Assembly (NCBI GenBank): GCA_963921195.1
Contig: OY992536.1
Span: forward strand, 178,320,995-178,384,994
Source: Pegoplata infirma
Lineage: Eukaryota > Arthropoda > Insecta > Diptera > Anthomyiidae
DNA length: 64,000 bases
Reading direction: 5' to 3'
Position 1 is the stretch's first letter. Every line of letters starts with the position of its first letter. Shown here piece after piece: positions 43,250 through 53,569 of this stretch. The notes under the pieces are model-generated. The model did not search any database. It worked only from the letters and a program-made list of their open reading frames with translations, and was not told where the DNA came from. Position numbers and translations under genes: made by a program.

Positions 43250-44184
43250 TATCGTGAACCTATATTCAAAATATGCCAACTCAAATTTGACGGAAATGAG
43301 TTTCCGATGGCAAATAGCTCCCCTATGTAATACCTATCTGCCATAAAAATTTCAGAGCAAAAAAATAATTTGTTGTCGTTTTACATCCATTTTTGTTATT
43401 CTGCTAACTCAAAGTACATATTTTTTTGGTGGAAATAAATGCCAACTCCCATTGTAAATTTCCAAAAATTTTTCAAAAAATTTTTTTAAAAAAATTAGAC
43501 CACATATATTATTGCATTTGCCATGCTAAACACGAATCTTGTAAAGATTTTGATATCTAATGACTGGTTCTCGAGATATTGCCATTTTGAAAATATCGGT
43601 AAATAGTGTTTGCAAAAAAAAAAAATGCTTATATTTATGTTACTTTCAAACTATTTATCAGATTGAAACATTATGAATGGGGCAAATAAAGTCAATGATA
43701 TAAGCTTTCAAAATAGCTAGTTTGGAGTGACCCTATTGCAATACAGCGTGAGTTACAGAGTGCCAAAGTTGACCACCCTGAGATTAAAAGGCTTTCGGAG
43801 CTAGTAACTTTTAAAAATATGCAAAGATTTTTAATTTTTGGTTCAGTTTTTGCAATTACCGTACTAAGGATAACAAAAACCAAAAAAAAAATTTTTTTAA
43901 AAATTTTTCCAAAAAAAAATTATTTTTATTTTCCGACAAAATATGCCAACTCTAAAAAAATATTTGTTTTTTGATATAGTAATAAATGCCATCTCAAAAA
44001 AATACGCAAACCAGTGCAAAATATGAAATTTTTTGCATCGGTATAAATTATTTAGAATATTTAAACCATTTTATGGAAGGTACATTGTTTATTTTTGCAA
44101 TAATATGCGAAATAACTAGTTTTTTAGCTCTCCTGAACAGTAAGCTTTTTCGAGTTGGCATTTATTGAATATAGTTCGACGATA
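43250..44184 (-). mobile_element. Word-swap TIR element, copy 3 (word GAGTTGGCATATTT)
   Basis: Ends TATCGTGAACCTATATTCAA and the complement TATCGTCGAACTATATTCAA match copies 1 and 2; the backbone runs in the opposite direction. The private word, seen on the plus strand as AAATATGCCAACTC or AAATGCCAACTC, stands at 43271-43282, 43437-43447, 43941-43952 and, inverted, 44152-44163. Degenerate versions stand at 43401-43410 and 43984-43995. TTTGCCATCGGAAACTCATT (minus strand) and GTTCAGGAGAGC are shared backbone. No transposase. Confidence 0.75.
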
Positions 44185-45400
44185 TGCTAGTATTTACAGT
44201 TGTGACCCTTTTTTTCAATGTGAAGTTTATGTGTTTATAAGATATTAACAGTCTTAGTAAAAAAAGTTAGTTTACCAAAACCACTGTATTTTTGGCCATA
44301 AGCTTTTATATTGCAGTTACTGCTGTTGCTTTTGTAATGCGTGCCGTTATGGTTTATTAAATGCGTTTTGAAAGTGCATTTCCATGTTTGTCCAAGAGAT
44401 TGATGAGAAAATTAGATTTATTCATTGCTGTGTTAGTTGTCGTAAACAATTACTTTTACAAATTTGTACTTAGCACAAGTAAACCGGTATCTTAACACCA
44501 AAACACCACCAGGATTATAGGCAGTTTTGTGCTGTTGTGTATTAGAGGAATTAGAAGAAGCCACCACTGCAACGATTGAATTTAACTTTACTACGTTGCA
44601 CACAACAACGTTTGTTGCATGTGTTTTATCATCATTACATTCTATTCTCATCGTGATCATCTTTAATTTGAGTATTTTTTTTAAGAAAAATTCATTATAC
44701 AACCATTAATACCAACTAACTGATGCAGCTATATGGTTTTTTTTTTAACCATCAATACATGTAAATTAAAATTAACTTTATCGATAGTTGGATATTTTTT
44801 TTGGTTGTTAGAAAAAAACCTTTGTTGCATATTCTTTTGGGAGTTTGAAATGTAACCTAAGGTATATTGGATACAAAATTTCATGGGAAATTTTTGTCAT
44901 TAATCATACTCGGAAGTTTAAAAAATAATTTTGAGATAATCCATTGTAATTGTGATAAGTATTTGAGAAAATGGGATTTTTTTTGCTTACGGTTTACAGA
45001 ACTGTTTATCAAGTAATGAATAGAGTTGGGTAAAAAAAGCAGAGCTATTGAATTATATAATTTCTGTTATGAAATTTTTCAAAATCCTTTGCGTTAATCT
45101 ATTTGAATTTTTTTAGTATTTCCGTTAACGTTATTTGGAATAAGAGAACTTTATTTAAAATTTAATAATTCCATTTAAAAATTGGATATCAGGTGTAAAT
45201 TACTTTCAAAACCTATATAATGGTGTCCAGACATTATAAATACCTTATGTCATTTGACACCAACATACTTCGACAGCTAGACTGCGGACAGATCCCTAAA
45301 CACAATTTGACAAAACACTTCAATAGAACTTATTTACAGCACATCTCAAAATGAGATGTTTAAGCAATACACAGACGAGCAATTTAGGAGACTGAAAGTT
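44185..45400. other. Unique-looking non-coding DNA
   Basis: Contains CACCACCAGG and ACAACAACG patches near 44500-44610 and otherwise AT-rich sequence. Two short overlapping frames on opposite strands at 44433-44709 have no recognisable motif. The last 150 bases may be the decayed upstream part of LINE copy B. Confidence 0.4.
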
Positions 45401-46319
45401 ATAAACTTCCATGTTTGGAATTGCTTTCTTAAATGGAGCCAAGTATCCCGAAGTATTTCTAGATACGAAGTTGAATTTCAGGCTTAATATTGAGGAACGG
45501 ATAAGAAAACCATTGATTACTTTATATTGCTATACAAGGGCCATGCGAAAATTATGGGGCTTTAGCCCTAGAGTTTGTTATCGGACTTATACTGCAGTGG
45601 TACATACACTTCTGCTGTATGGAATCATTGTCTGGTGGCATACTTTAGAAAAAAGGGAACTTTCTTATCACGAAGGTAAAGAGAATGGTGTCGTAGTGTA
45701 ATGCTGGAGTTCTTCGTATTACACCTTCGGTTGCATTAGAAATCCTTCTTTACATATTGTGTAGTCAGTAAACAATACGATTGTGGCCAAAGCGCGATTT
45801 TAAAAAAGATAATAATACCACAAAATGAGGAATGTGCTCCATCTATGAATCTTTTCGAGCTCCACTTTACCACTATGATATCATTCACTGAATCTTAGAT
45901 GAGGGTTATTCCAGTTAGTAAAGACTCTATAAATTTTTACACAGATGGATCGAAGCTACACGAACAAGTAGGCTTCGGAGACAATTCGGAGGAGCTTGAA
46001 TAGATTCTTCCCAGATCATTTCAGACAGCCAGATCATTGCAGTGTTTACCAGGCAAAGATGTTGGCAAAAAAGAAAGTGTCTGACTGTTTGAGTTGCAAT
46101 GTCTTTTATACAACCGCAGTCAACATCAATTTCGATACTCAAGCCACGGTCAAGTCCTGGAGTCAATGATTATGACAAATAGATCTGCCCTTAACTTCGC
46201 ACGTTCTTAAAATATGGCGAATCAGTTTGACATACGACTCATATGGGTCCTAGGGCACAGGGACTTTATAGGAAACTACCTAACAGATTCCAACGGAATT
46301 GGAATGTGTTGGTATGGAT
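45401..46319 (+). pseudogene. R1-like LINE copy B, 5' piece
   Basis: The reverse-transcriptase thumb reads YPEVFLDTKLNFRLNIEER, WGFSPRVCYRTYTAVV and LLYGIIVWWHTLEKRE, closely parallel to the 10.7-kb copy. RNase H follows: FYTDGSKLHEQVGFG at about 45.94 kb (better preserved than copy A, which has YTDES), a DTQATVKSW-like segment, and IWVLGHRDFIGNYLTDSN. Frames are interrupted. The hAT element at 46320 cuts the coding region; it resumes at 47948. Confidence 0.82.
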
Positions 46320-46479
46320 TAGAGTTGTCAACGGATTAAGGATAATTCGATTAATCGATCAAACAAAATCAAACTCTTGTTCGATTAATTTAAAAATGAC
46401 GATTTTCGAATAACGAATAAATCGATTAATTTATGTCAATTAATCGAACAAATTTTTTTTTCCCTCCAACTGCAGTATC

Positions 46480-46700
46480 GAAATATCGGTCTAGGTAAAT
46501 ATATTTTTGATCAGTGATCGATTATAAGATATTCTAGCGAAGTCCGTCTGTGGGGGCACGATACAGTCCAAAATAAAAGAGCTATACTCCTGAAGTTAGA
46601 AATGTTTATGTCTCATGGGCATAGGCTGGTTAAGTTCGGAGACAAAATCGGACGAAGGAAAAATGTTTCCCTTTAAAGAACTAAAACACTACCAGAAAAA
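46480..46700 (+). mobile_element. TATACCC-family fragment inside the hAT element
   Basis: ATCGAAATATCGGTCTAGG, a GTCCGTCTG remnant, GCACGATACAG and TTTCCCTTTAAAGAACTAA are recognisable family phrases. Head and tail are missing. Confidence 0.5.
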
Positions 46701-46855
46701 CAAAAATTTTTTATGTTTTTTTTTATATTTGTTCTGCAAATGAAATATTTTTATGTCAAATGAAATTCACTGACCTACATTTGGACCAAGATTAGGAAAT
46801 GATATTTTTTCAACCCTCCCACTTTTAAGGGTTATAGAAAATAATGACAAAAGTG

Positions 46856-47684
46856 TACACTCAAAAAATTATGTCATTAACTGTTTGTAGTTTATTTAAA
46901 AAGTTTTCCGTTTAGTCATTTTTAAAAGAAAAAACTTTTGTTTGATGTTCAGTTTTTATTAATGACTACTTCAGTCCTTTGTTTCAAAAATAACACACTA
47001 AAAAATAAAGACTTTCATTAACATTTAATTTTTAAAGTCATTTATTTTTGTTCTGTGAGTAAAAACTACTGATTTTTCTTTTTGATTTTTAATGATTTGT
47101 GTAAGTAATTTTTTTTTAAATTGTTGGTATTTTTTAACGAAATATCATTAGTTTTTACCTACACAAGTCAGTTATTTTTTTGTAGAAAAAAAAAATCAAA
47201 AAATTATTTATAGAAATATAAAAACATGTTTGTATCAAGTGACTTTGGCACGATGGGTAGAGTGTCTGGCCAGAATGTAGTTGATTGCGGGATCGATTCC
47301 CCAAAATTTTATTAAAAATTTTTAAAAAAATATTTCAATAAAAAATTGTAAAAAATTGTAAAAAATTACCTACGAAATCAATAATTTTTATTGTTTTCGT
47401 AGGTTATTTTTTTGAAATTTGTTGGTAAAAATAACAGAACTATCATTAATTTTTAATGTTTTCGTTGGTTATTTTTTTTCGAATTTGTTGGTAAAAAAGA
47501 TTGAAAAAACCGTAATTTTTTAATGTTTAATGTTATTTATTTTAGAAAATTTTGTCAACAGTAAAAAATAAATGTTGATGTTTTTAATTCAAATGAATAA
47601 TTACTGGGATGGTTTTCAATTGTTTATTCACTGGTTTTAAGTGTTTTTTTCATTTGTTTTTGCCTACAAAATATTTTGAGTGTA
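46856..47684 (+). mobile_element. TACACTC TIR element copy D3
   Basis: The left end CACTCAAAAAATTATGTCAT and the right end ATATTTTGAGTG, each with TA, define the copy. It matches D1 across its length in the opposite orientation, including GATGGTTTTCAATTGTTTAT and the tRNA-like module. It sits inside the hAT element at 46320-47947. Confidence 0.75.
47240..47302 (+). repeat. tRNA-like module inside D3
   Basis: CTTTGGCACGATGGGTAGAG (A-box-like) and GCGGGATCGATTCCCC (B-box-like) are about 45 bp apart, as in a tRNA. The D1 module is nearly identical. It is followed by T-rich DNA without an obvious SINE body. Confidence 0.58.
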
Positions 47685-47947
47685 GTTTTTAGGTGTGAAT
47701 ATCGTAATAAATGAATTTGTAAACATTTATGTGAAGAGGGAAAAGGTTTCCTCCAACGTCCCTTTCCGAATCCCCCCAATTTAAAAATTTTAAAACTTTA
47801 AAAAAAAGTTTTTATAAGCACTTTTTTATTCGTTATTCTCGTCGATTAATCGAATAATTTTTTAGATTTAATCGTTTGATCGAACGAACAAAAACCGTTA
47901 TTTGAATTATTCGAACAAAGTTGAAAGTCGAATAATTGACAACTCTA

Positions 47948-48290
47948 GTATGGATCTAGAAACTTGCAGGCAAAATGTACGGTATTGTTCCGCGACGGAG
48001 AGTAATCAGAGATAGGCAGTTTGACATACAACTCATATGGATCCTAGGAATTGAAATGTGTTGAAACTTGCAGGCAAAATATACGGTATTGTTCCGCGAC
48101 GAATGGACGTATGAGACTACAAGAGAGATTTGATCTTCTTTTAATCAAAAGCGCACAAGTGAGCTGATATCGCTTCCAAGATTCCAGAGATTCCATGCAC
48201 TGCCTTATAGGAAAGCTCGCTAAGCGGTAAATTGTACCGCTAACTCTTAAACGACCACAAGCAAGTGTACTTGCAAACACGTTTTTGGTG
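47948..48290 (+). pseudogene. R1-like LINE copy B, 3' piece
   Basis: The coding remnant continues after the hAT insertion. GAAACTTGCAGGCAAAAT and GGTATTGTTCCGCGACG occur twice (about 47960 and 48063), and the block CAGTTTGACATAC at 46215 recurs at 48019, so about 100 bp of the RNase H end was duplicated. It then decays around the CACTGCCTTATAGGAAAGC phrase. Confidence 0.7.
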
Positions 48291-48457
48291 ATTATTTTTG
48301 TTCAGGTAAAAGATAAGATGAATGCGCTTAAAGTTGAATTGTAGGGCAACAAAAGTCTAGTTTTCAGTAAGTCTCTAATTTAGTACACTTACTCACTGTA
48401 AGCCCTCAAAACGAGCTTTAATTGTCAAGCGAAATCAGGGGCTAAACACTATTAGAG
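48291..48457. other. Short spacer
   Basis: No recognisable feature between LINE copy B and the hAT element. Confidence 0.4.
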
Positions 48458-48465
48458 GTACAAAT

Positions 48466-48928
48466 TAGAGATGGGCGCGTGAGTGGATTTTGACTCACAC
48501 TCACTCACGCTCACGTAAAAAATAATCGAATCACTCACTAATCACTCACGCAATTTTTTTTTTTTTACTCACGCTCACTCACATTCACGTAAAAAACTTA
48601 CTCACGCTCACGCGTGACTCACGCCAGATTCAATCACGCTCACGCGTGATTCACGCAAAATCTACTCACGCAATAAAATTTTCTTACCAAAAAGAAAAAA
48701 AAACCCAAAATTTTTTTTTTACAAAAAACTAAAAAAAAAATTGGGCAAATCAAAAAATCTAATCACGCAAAAAATAAATGACTCACACACTAATCACTCA
48801 CTCAGATTTTTTTTCAACTCACACTCACTCACAATCACGTGATTGAAATGAAAATCAATCACACTCACGCGTGATTCACGCATGATTCACGTGAATCACG
48901 CAAATCACGTGACCAGCGCCCATCTCTA
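48466..48928. mobile_element. hAT MITE built of TCACG words, TSD (G/T)TACAAAT
   Basis: TAGAGATGGGCGCG and the complement of GCGCCCATCTCTA are the ends. The duplication is GTACAAAT / TTACAAAT (48458-48465, 48929-48936; 7 of 8). Nearly the whole body is made of ACTCACGCTCACTCACG and palindromic CACGCGTGA words that reverse orientation between halves. Non-coding. Confidence 0.88.
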
Positions 48929-48936
48929 TTACAAAT

Positions 48937-49141
48937 TCTTGTAGAATAACTATTATTGAGTTGCAGATCTTAAAAATCATATTTATTAGCAAAAAGCTTT
49001 GGCCAGTACAGTGTAATCGCCAAAGGAAAATTTTTTTTACCAAGAAAAATAGAGGGGAAGGAGAGGGGTTAGGTGTCCAATTTTTTGTTTCATAACTATT
49101 ATTATGTCACAGATCACGATACTGAACAAATAATCAAAATC
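48937..49141. other. Short spacer
   Basis: Nothing recognisable. Confidence 0.35.
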
Positions 49142-49480
49142 GCTTCGGCAGAAGAAGTGTGGTCGTCAAAGGGCTAAATGACTTTTGCCGGAATTTAATA
49201 GATAAGGAGGAGTTGGAAACTATAGAACACTTTATCTTCCATCACCCGACTTTTTCTGGTCAGATACATGCTTTACTGGGATTAAGGGAGCTGCACGATC
49301 TATATGATTTGTCTGATGTAAAACTTCAATATCAAAGGAGTTTTATATGGAGCTCAAATTGGTTTAATGGCAGTAACTAGTAGGGGAGCCCCATTACCAT
49401 CCCATAGTATCACAACGGATTTCAGAGTCTATTTTAAGGGGCAGCAGCCACTAACAACCCAACCTGTGTTTGGGAAGAAG
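49142..49480 (+). pseudogene. R1-like LINE fragment F
   Basis: Reads VVKGLNDFCRNLIDKEELET and IEHFIFHHPTFSGQIHALL, then LRELHDLYDLSDVKLQ and SNWFNG, followed by the family 3' tail GCAGCAGCCACTAACAACCC. The Cys residues seen in other copies (CQCPALSGQ, CHCPALSGQ) are changed to F and H here, so the zinc-knuckle-like tail is damaged. This copy is the empty-site reference for the D2 insertion (GTTGGAAACTATAGAACAC). Confidence 0.82.
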
Positions 49481-49920
49481 AAGAAATATACAAATTCGCC
49501 TTTTGAAGCTAATAAGTTCGTACTTCGTATCACCGCGAAAGATAAGGAAAAGATGCGGTCAAATGGAAAATAATTTTAAAATCTCAAGACAGACTTGTTT
49601 TCAGGTGATTTCACTCTCCAGACTCTGTTAGTCTGTTAGTCAGTTCTGTTAGTCACTTCTGAAGAAGATATTTTAATCGAACACTTTCTCTGTTATTTTT
49701 TGAAGAAAAATGCAAATAGCGAGGACACTCTTTAGTAAAAAATCCAAAAATTTTAAAAGATTCAGAGTTCGTTCACGACACAACTTTAAATTGTGACCTC
49801 TATCGGGCTTACACTGTTTACATGGATTGGCGGACATCGCTAATTCAACTCTAAAAGTGATTTTAAGTTGATCGGTATGCTTGAAGGTGGTTCTACGACC
49901 AATATTTCTGGAAGTTACTA
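49481..49920. other. No recognisable feature
   Basis: AGTCTGTTAGTCAGTTCTGTTAG near 49628, broken by one change, is a small direct repeat. A minus-strand frame at 49673-50002 runs into the next MITE and is not convincing. Confidence 0.4.
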
Positions 49921-49923
49921 TTA

Positions 49924-50396
49924 CACTGTAAGTACGTGAAATTGACACACCAAAACGCCGAGACACGTAATCCTTATATTGGGTCGTATAACACTGTGAC
50001 ATTCTCCGTTTTGACAGATCAGGTCAATATTAAGAGACATTTAATTTTTAAGTTTGTGATTTTCAAGCGATTTTTTTTTTGTATTTTAAGGCAATTGAAA
50101 AATTGAAGAAAACGATTTTATTTTCTCGCCTAAATTGATCGGCTACCGTTGTTAGAGATAAGTTTTGACTAAAAATAACAAAATAAAGTAATTTTAAAAG
50201 AGTTTTTGAAGGATATTCCTAGGAAAATTTAATAAAAACACGTTGAAAATCTCAAAACTTTAAAACGAAATATCTCTTGATTTAGACCTGACCTGGCAAA
50301 ACGGAGTATGCCACTGGATTCTACGACCCAAAATAAAGTTTACATGTCTCGGCGTTTCCGTGTGTCATTTCAAAAGTTAAAATTATACTTACAGTG
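49924..50396. mobile_element. Hairpin MITE, CACTGTAAGTA ends, TTA duplication (Harbinger-like)
   Basis: CACTGTAAGTA at 49924 and its complement at 50386-50396 are flanked by TTA on both sides (49921-49923, 50397-50399). Long arms pair: ACACACCAAAACGCCGAGAC on the left, GTCTCGGCGTTTCCGTGTGT on the right. A 3-bp TWA duplication fits PIF/Harbinger. A solo arm lies at 2578-2760. Confidence 0.82.
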
Positions 50397-50400
50397 TTAT

Positions 50401-52264
50401 GAGCACAAACTCATTTTACCCTGTATAACAGAATGGTGCAGAGTATAAAAAACTAAAAACTACGTAGTACTTAAAGTTAAATTTAATCAGTTTATTAATT
50501 TTCTGTTTGATCGTGAATTCCGGAAATCCCTGGAAACCGCCTTAACGGGAAATGAAAAAGTCAGGGAAAGCAAAATTCTACTTATAATGGTTGAGAGGGT
50601 TGACAAATTTACCCCGCAAAAGGATTCGGGTTCGGTCACTGGGGTAAATTAATGCCACTTTTGGTGTGATTTATGCCATGAATTGTGAGAGACAACCTGA
50701 GTTCTCCCTTAAATTAAGGAAGCGTAATCATGGTTGAAATGGTTGCCCAATTTATACCAAAATACTATTTGGGTCTGGTCATAGGAGTAACGGAGAAATT
50801 TCTAGCAAGCTTATTGACTTTCTCATTACCCTCCTAACCTCTTTGACCAGCGATCCAAAATAAGGGTAATTTTGTTTCGCTAGGCCAGCTATTGGAGGGT
50901 ATTACAACAAAATTACGATTTATATTCTCAAGAAGACAGATCATAAAGTGCACTGTCCGGGTAGATTGAAATATAAGTATTCTTCATAGCATTTTTAATA
51001 TTAACCCTAGCGCATTTTATAATAGCTTGAATTGCAGATTGAAGGTTGTAGATGCGTCATCTACATCCCCTTTAGAGCAAATGTCATTCTCAAGCTTTTC
51101 GCGGTGTATCTCGTTTACACAGATGAGTCTCTGACGTTCAACCAAATGACAGGATAACCTTTCAACAGTTTCGTTCTAACGAAAAATGGTTAGCACAAAC
51201 AGAGGGATATGAGGCAGGTTTTGAGGCCCCTTTCTTAACACAAAATACGATTACAAGTTAACAGCCCTGCCACCAAACAAGGCAACATCAGGCCAATCCC
51301 CTGATTACAACAAACAAAACTTAAATTTTAGCGTAAAAAATTGTTCAGCATAAAAATTTGTCCAAATTTACCAAAATCGAATATTATTAAAAACTGTAAA
51401 TTACTTTAATATGCAAATAAGTTTATGTTTTGTGTACCCCATCCTTTCTGACTTATTAAACTACCCTCGTATGTATTCTAAAAAAAAATAGGATTATATT
51501 TGACATATAATTTATGGGAATTTGCTTGTAACCGATACATGGATTAAATATTTTAGACGCATTTTTTTTTTCTTTGTGATTCTGTGTCACTTGTAATGCT
51601 TTAAAAAAACATGCAGAAAAAAAAATTGTTGCAAAAAATTTAAATTTCCATTTAAACATGTTTTGTTTCGAATTCTAGCATTAATAAAAAATATAAAACG
51701 TTATTGTATTATTTGATTAATTGTAAAAAATGTCGTCTATTTGCACGATTATATTTACATGATCCTGATGTTATCCCATGAAATATTCAACAAATCAACA
51801 CACTATTCATAAAAAATTACAAAAAAAAAATAAAAAATAAAAAAAACAGGAAAAGAAAATATTTGTTAAATGAAAAAAAAAAAAAAAAAAAAAATTTTTG
51901 CAACAAAATCCTGCCGTCATTAAATTTTACACATGACGATGAGTGTGCTACGTACCGTCAACAATAACATATCAACATATTATGCGGTAGTTAGTTTCCC
52001 TAAATGCATGCACTAGTGTATGTATATATTGCACAATGGGGTGATGGTTTTTCTGAGTTTTAAAAGAGCTTTTATGGAGAAGAGGATTCAGTACATCATA
52101 TTTTGGAAAAAAAATCTGGTCTCGTTGTGTTATCGTCAAGGGAAAGAGTAAGAGTAAAGAAATGAAAGAAAGGTTAAACAAAGTGGAATATAAGAACAAC
52201 GAAGTCAAAATAATCTAAACAGAACCAGCCAGACAGAGTCAATGATAAACGGTTTTTGAAAATT
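50401..52264. other. Mixed spacer with a GC-richer stretch
   Basis: 50520-51330 is noticeably less AT-rich; CAGCCCTGCCACCAAACAAG near 51268 resembles the GC block at 8.88 kb, so it may be LINE-derived. A poly-A run of about 20 lies at 51877-51895. The rest has no recognisable frame or RNA. Confidence 0.4.
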
Positions 52265-52375
52265 CCGAATCTAAGGGAGTACAAAATTGTACTACTACAT
52301 TTAGTACTTTTTGTTCCTGAAATGATGTCCCTAGGAAATTTTTAATGTAGGATAACACTGTGGAACAAATTCAGG
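52265..52375. repeat. Diverged 146-bp-type unit
   Basis: TCTAAGGGAGTACAAAATTG, then TAGTACTTTTTGTTCCTGAAA, interrupted, and AATTTTTAATGTAGG echo the 16.1-kb array. Confidence 0.45.
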
Positions 52376-52614
52376 TTAGCAAAAGTTAGGTCGATTCTGA
52401 GAGTGAGGGGTGAAAATAGAGGCTAAATTAGAAGACCGGTATTGCGGCATTTGTTTATGTAAGTTTGAATTTTTTTTAATCGACCTTCGGATTTTGCAGC
52501 CAAATGCCGATTTTCAGCACATTGTTTGCTATAACTCGTCGACTAATTGATATTTTTTCAATCTGTAAAAGCCAAATTATTGCTAGAGTCCTATCCAACA
52601 ATTTTTTAAAAATT

Positions 52615-52702
52615 TCTGTGGTGCTTATGAAGCAAAATGTTGGAAAAAATATTTTTTTTCATGCTTTTTGAAAATATTTTGCTTTATAAGCACCACAAAA
52701 AT
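52615..52702. repeat. Local inverted repeat
   Basis: TGTGGTGCTTATGAAGCAAA at 52617 faces TTTGCTTTATAAGCACCACA at 52678, giving a stem of about 20 bp with a 40-bp loop. Confidence 0.75.
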
Positions 52703-52776
52703 TGTCTAAATCAATTTTTTAAAAAAATTTAATTAATTATAAAATTTAATTTTTATAAAATTTTCTCCAACTGTTA

Positions 52777-53270
52777 TTTGTATGGGAGCCTACTTAGGGA
52801 GTGGAGATAGGGCTTAAGTGTGTTTTAGAAAAATGTTGGAGGGTAAAAATAAATGGGGGTCGGTCTCACTAATGACCTATCTCGGAAGCACCATTGGACC
52901 GGTAGAAGCTGATTAAATAAAACAAATTTACAAAAAATACAAAAAAATGTATGGAGACCGCCTTAATAGTTAAAGATAGGGGGTAGGTGTGGTCAGAGAA
53001 AATGTTTGGACTAAAAAAATGTTGTGGATCGGTCATACATTTTATTGCTCTAAGGGCACTCTTAGGGCAGTTAGAGCGGTTGGAGCAAATTTAAAAAAAT
53101 GTAATTTTTTGTGGGCGCCCCCTTAGAAATTAGAGATATGGTATTAGTGTGTTCCGAAGAAATGTTTAGACGTAAAAATTAACGGGGGTCGGTCTGGGAA
53201 ATGACCCCTCTATGATGCACCATTGGAGCAGTAGAAATGATTTTATGATTGGAAAAATTACAATAACATT
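52777..53270. repeat. Three tandem units of about 165 bp
   Basis: Each unit runs from a TGTATGGGAGCC-like start through (A)GATAGGG-TTAGTGTG, then AGAAAATGTTTGGA, a GGGGTCGGTCT or GGATCGGTCA phrase, and CACCATTGGA(C)CGGTAGAA or its degenerate form. Units are strongly diverged. No termini identified. Confidence 0.65.
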
Positions 53271-53569
53271 TTTTAAACAAATTTTAAAAAATAGTAACAA
53301 TCGTTATCCTACGATCCTACTGGGCAAAAAATTTGTAGAATCGATAGAATTTTACACAAAAATATTTTAAAAAATCAAAGAGTACATACATTTTCAAAAA
53401 TGAGATTTAAATTTTAAAACTTGAAAATCGCCTTCTAGATCACTTTTAAGAATTTTTTTGGATTTTTTTTAAAAAGTATGGCCCTTACCCAATAAACACA
53501 AGAACGATATGATAGCGTAAACGTTATTACCTATATGATACTTAAATCGGCTACTTGAAAATTGGAATA

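Larger units (their letters stand above)
46320..47947. mobile_element. hAT element, TSD GTATGGAT, AATCGATTAAT word
   Basis: TAGAGTTGTCAACGGATTAA and the complement of TTGACAACTCTA are the ends. The 8-bp duplication GTATGGAT is perfect (46312-46319, 47948-47955) and lies in LINE copy B. The first 120 and last 125 bases are crowded with AATCGATTAAT/TCGAATAA words. The middle contains a TATACCC-type fragment and the complete D3 element. No transposase. Confidence 0.94.
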
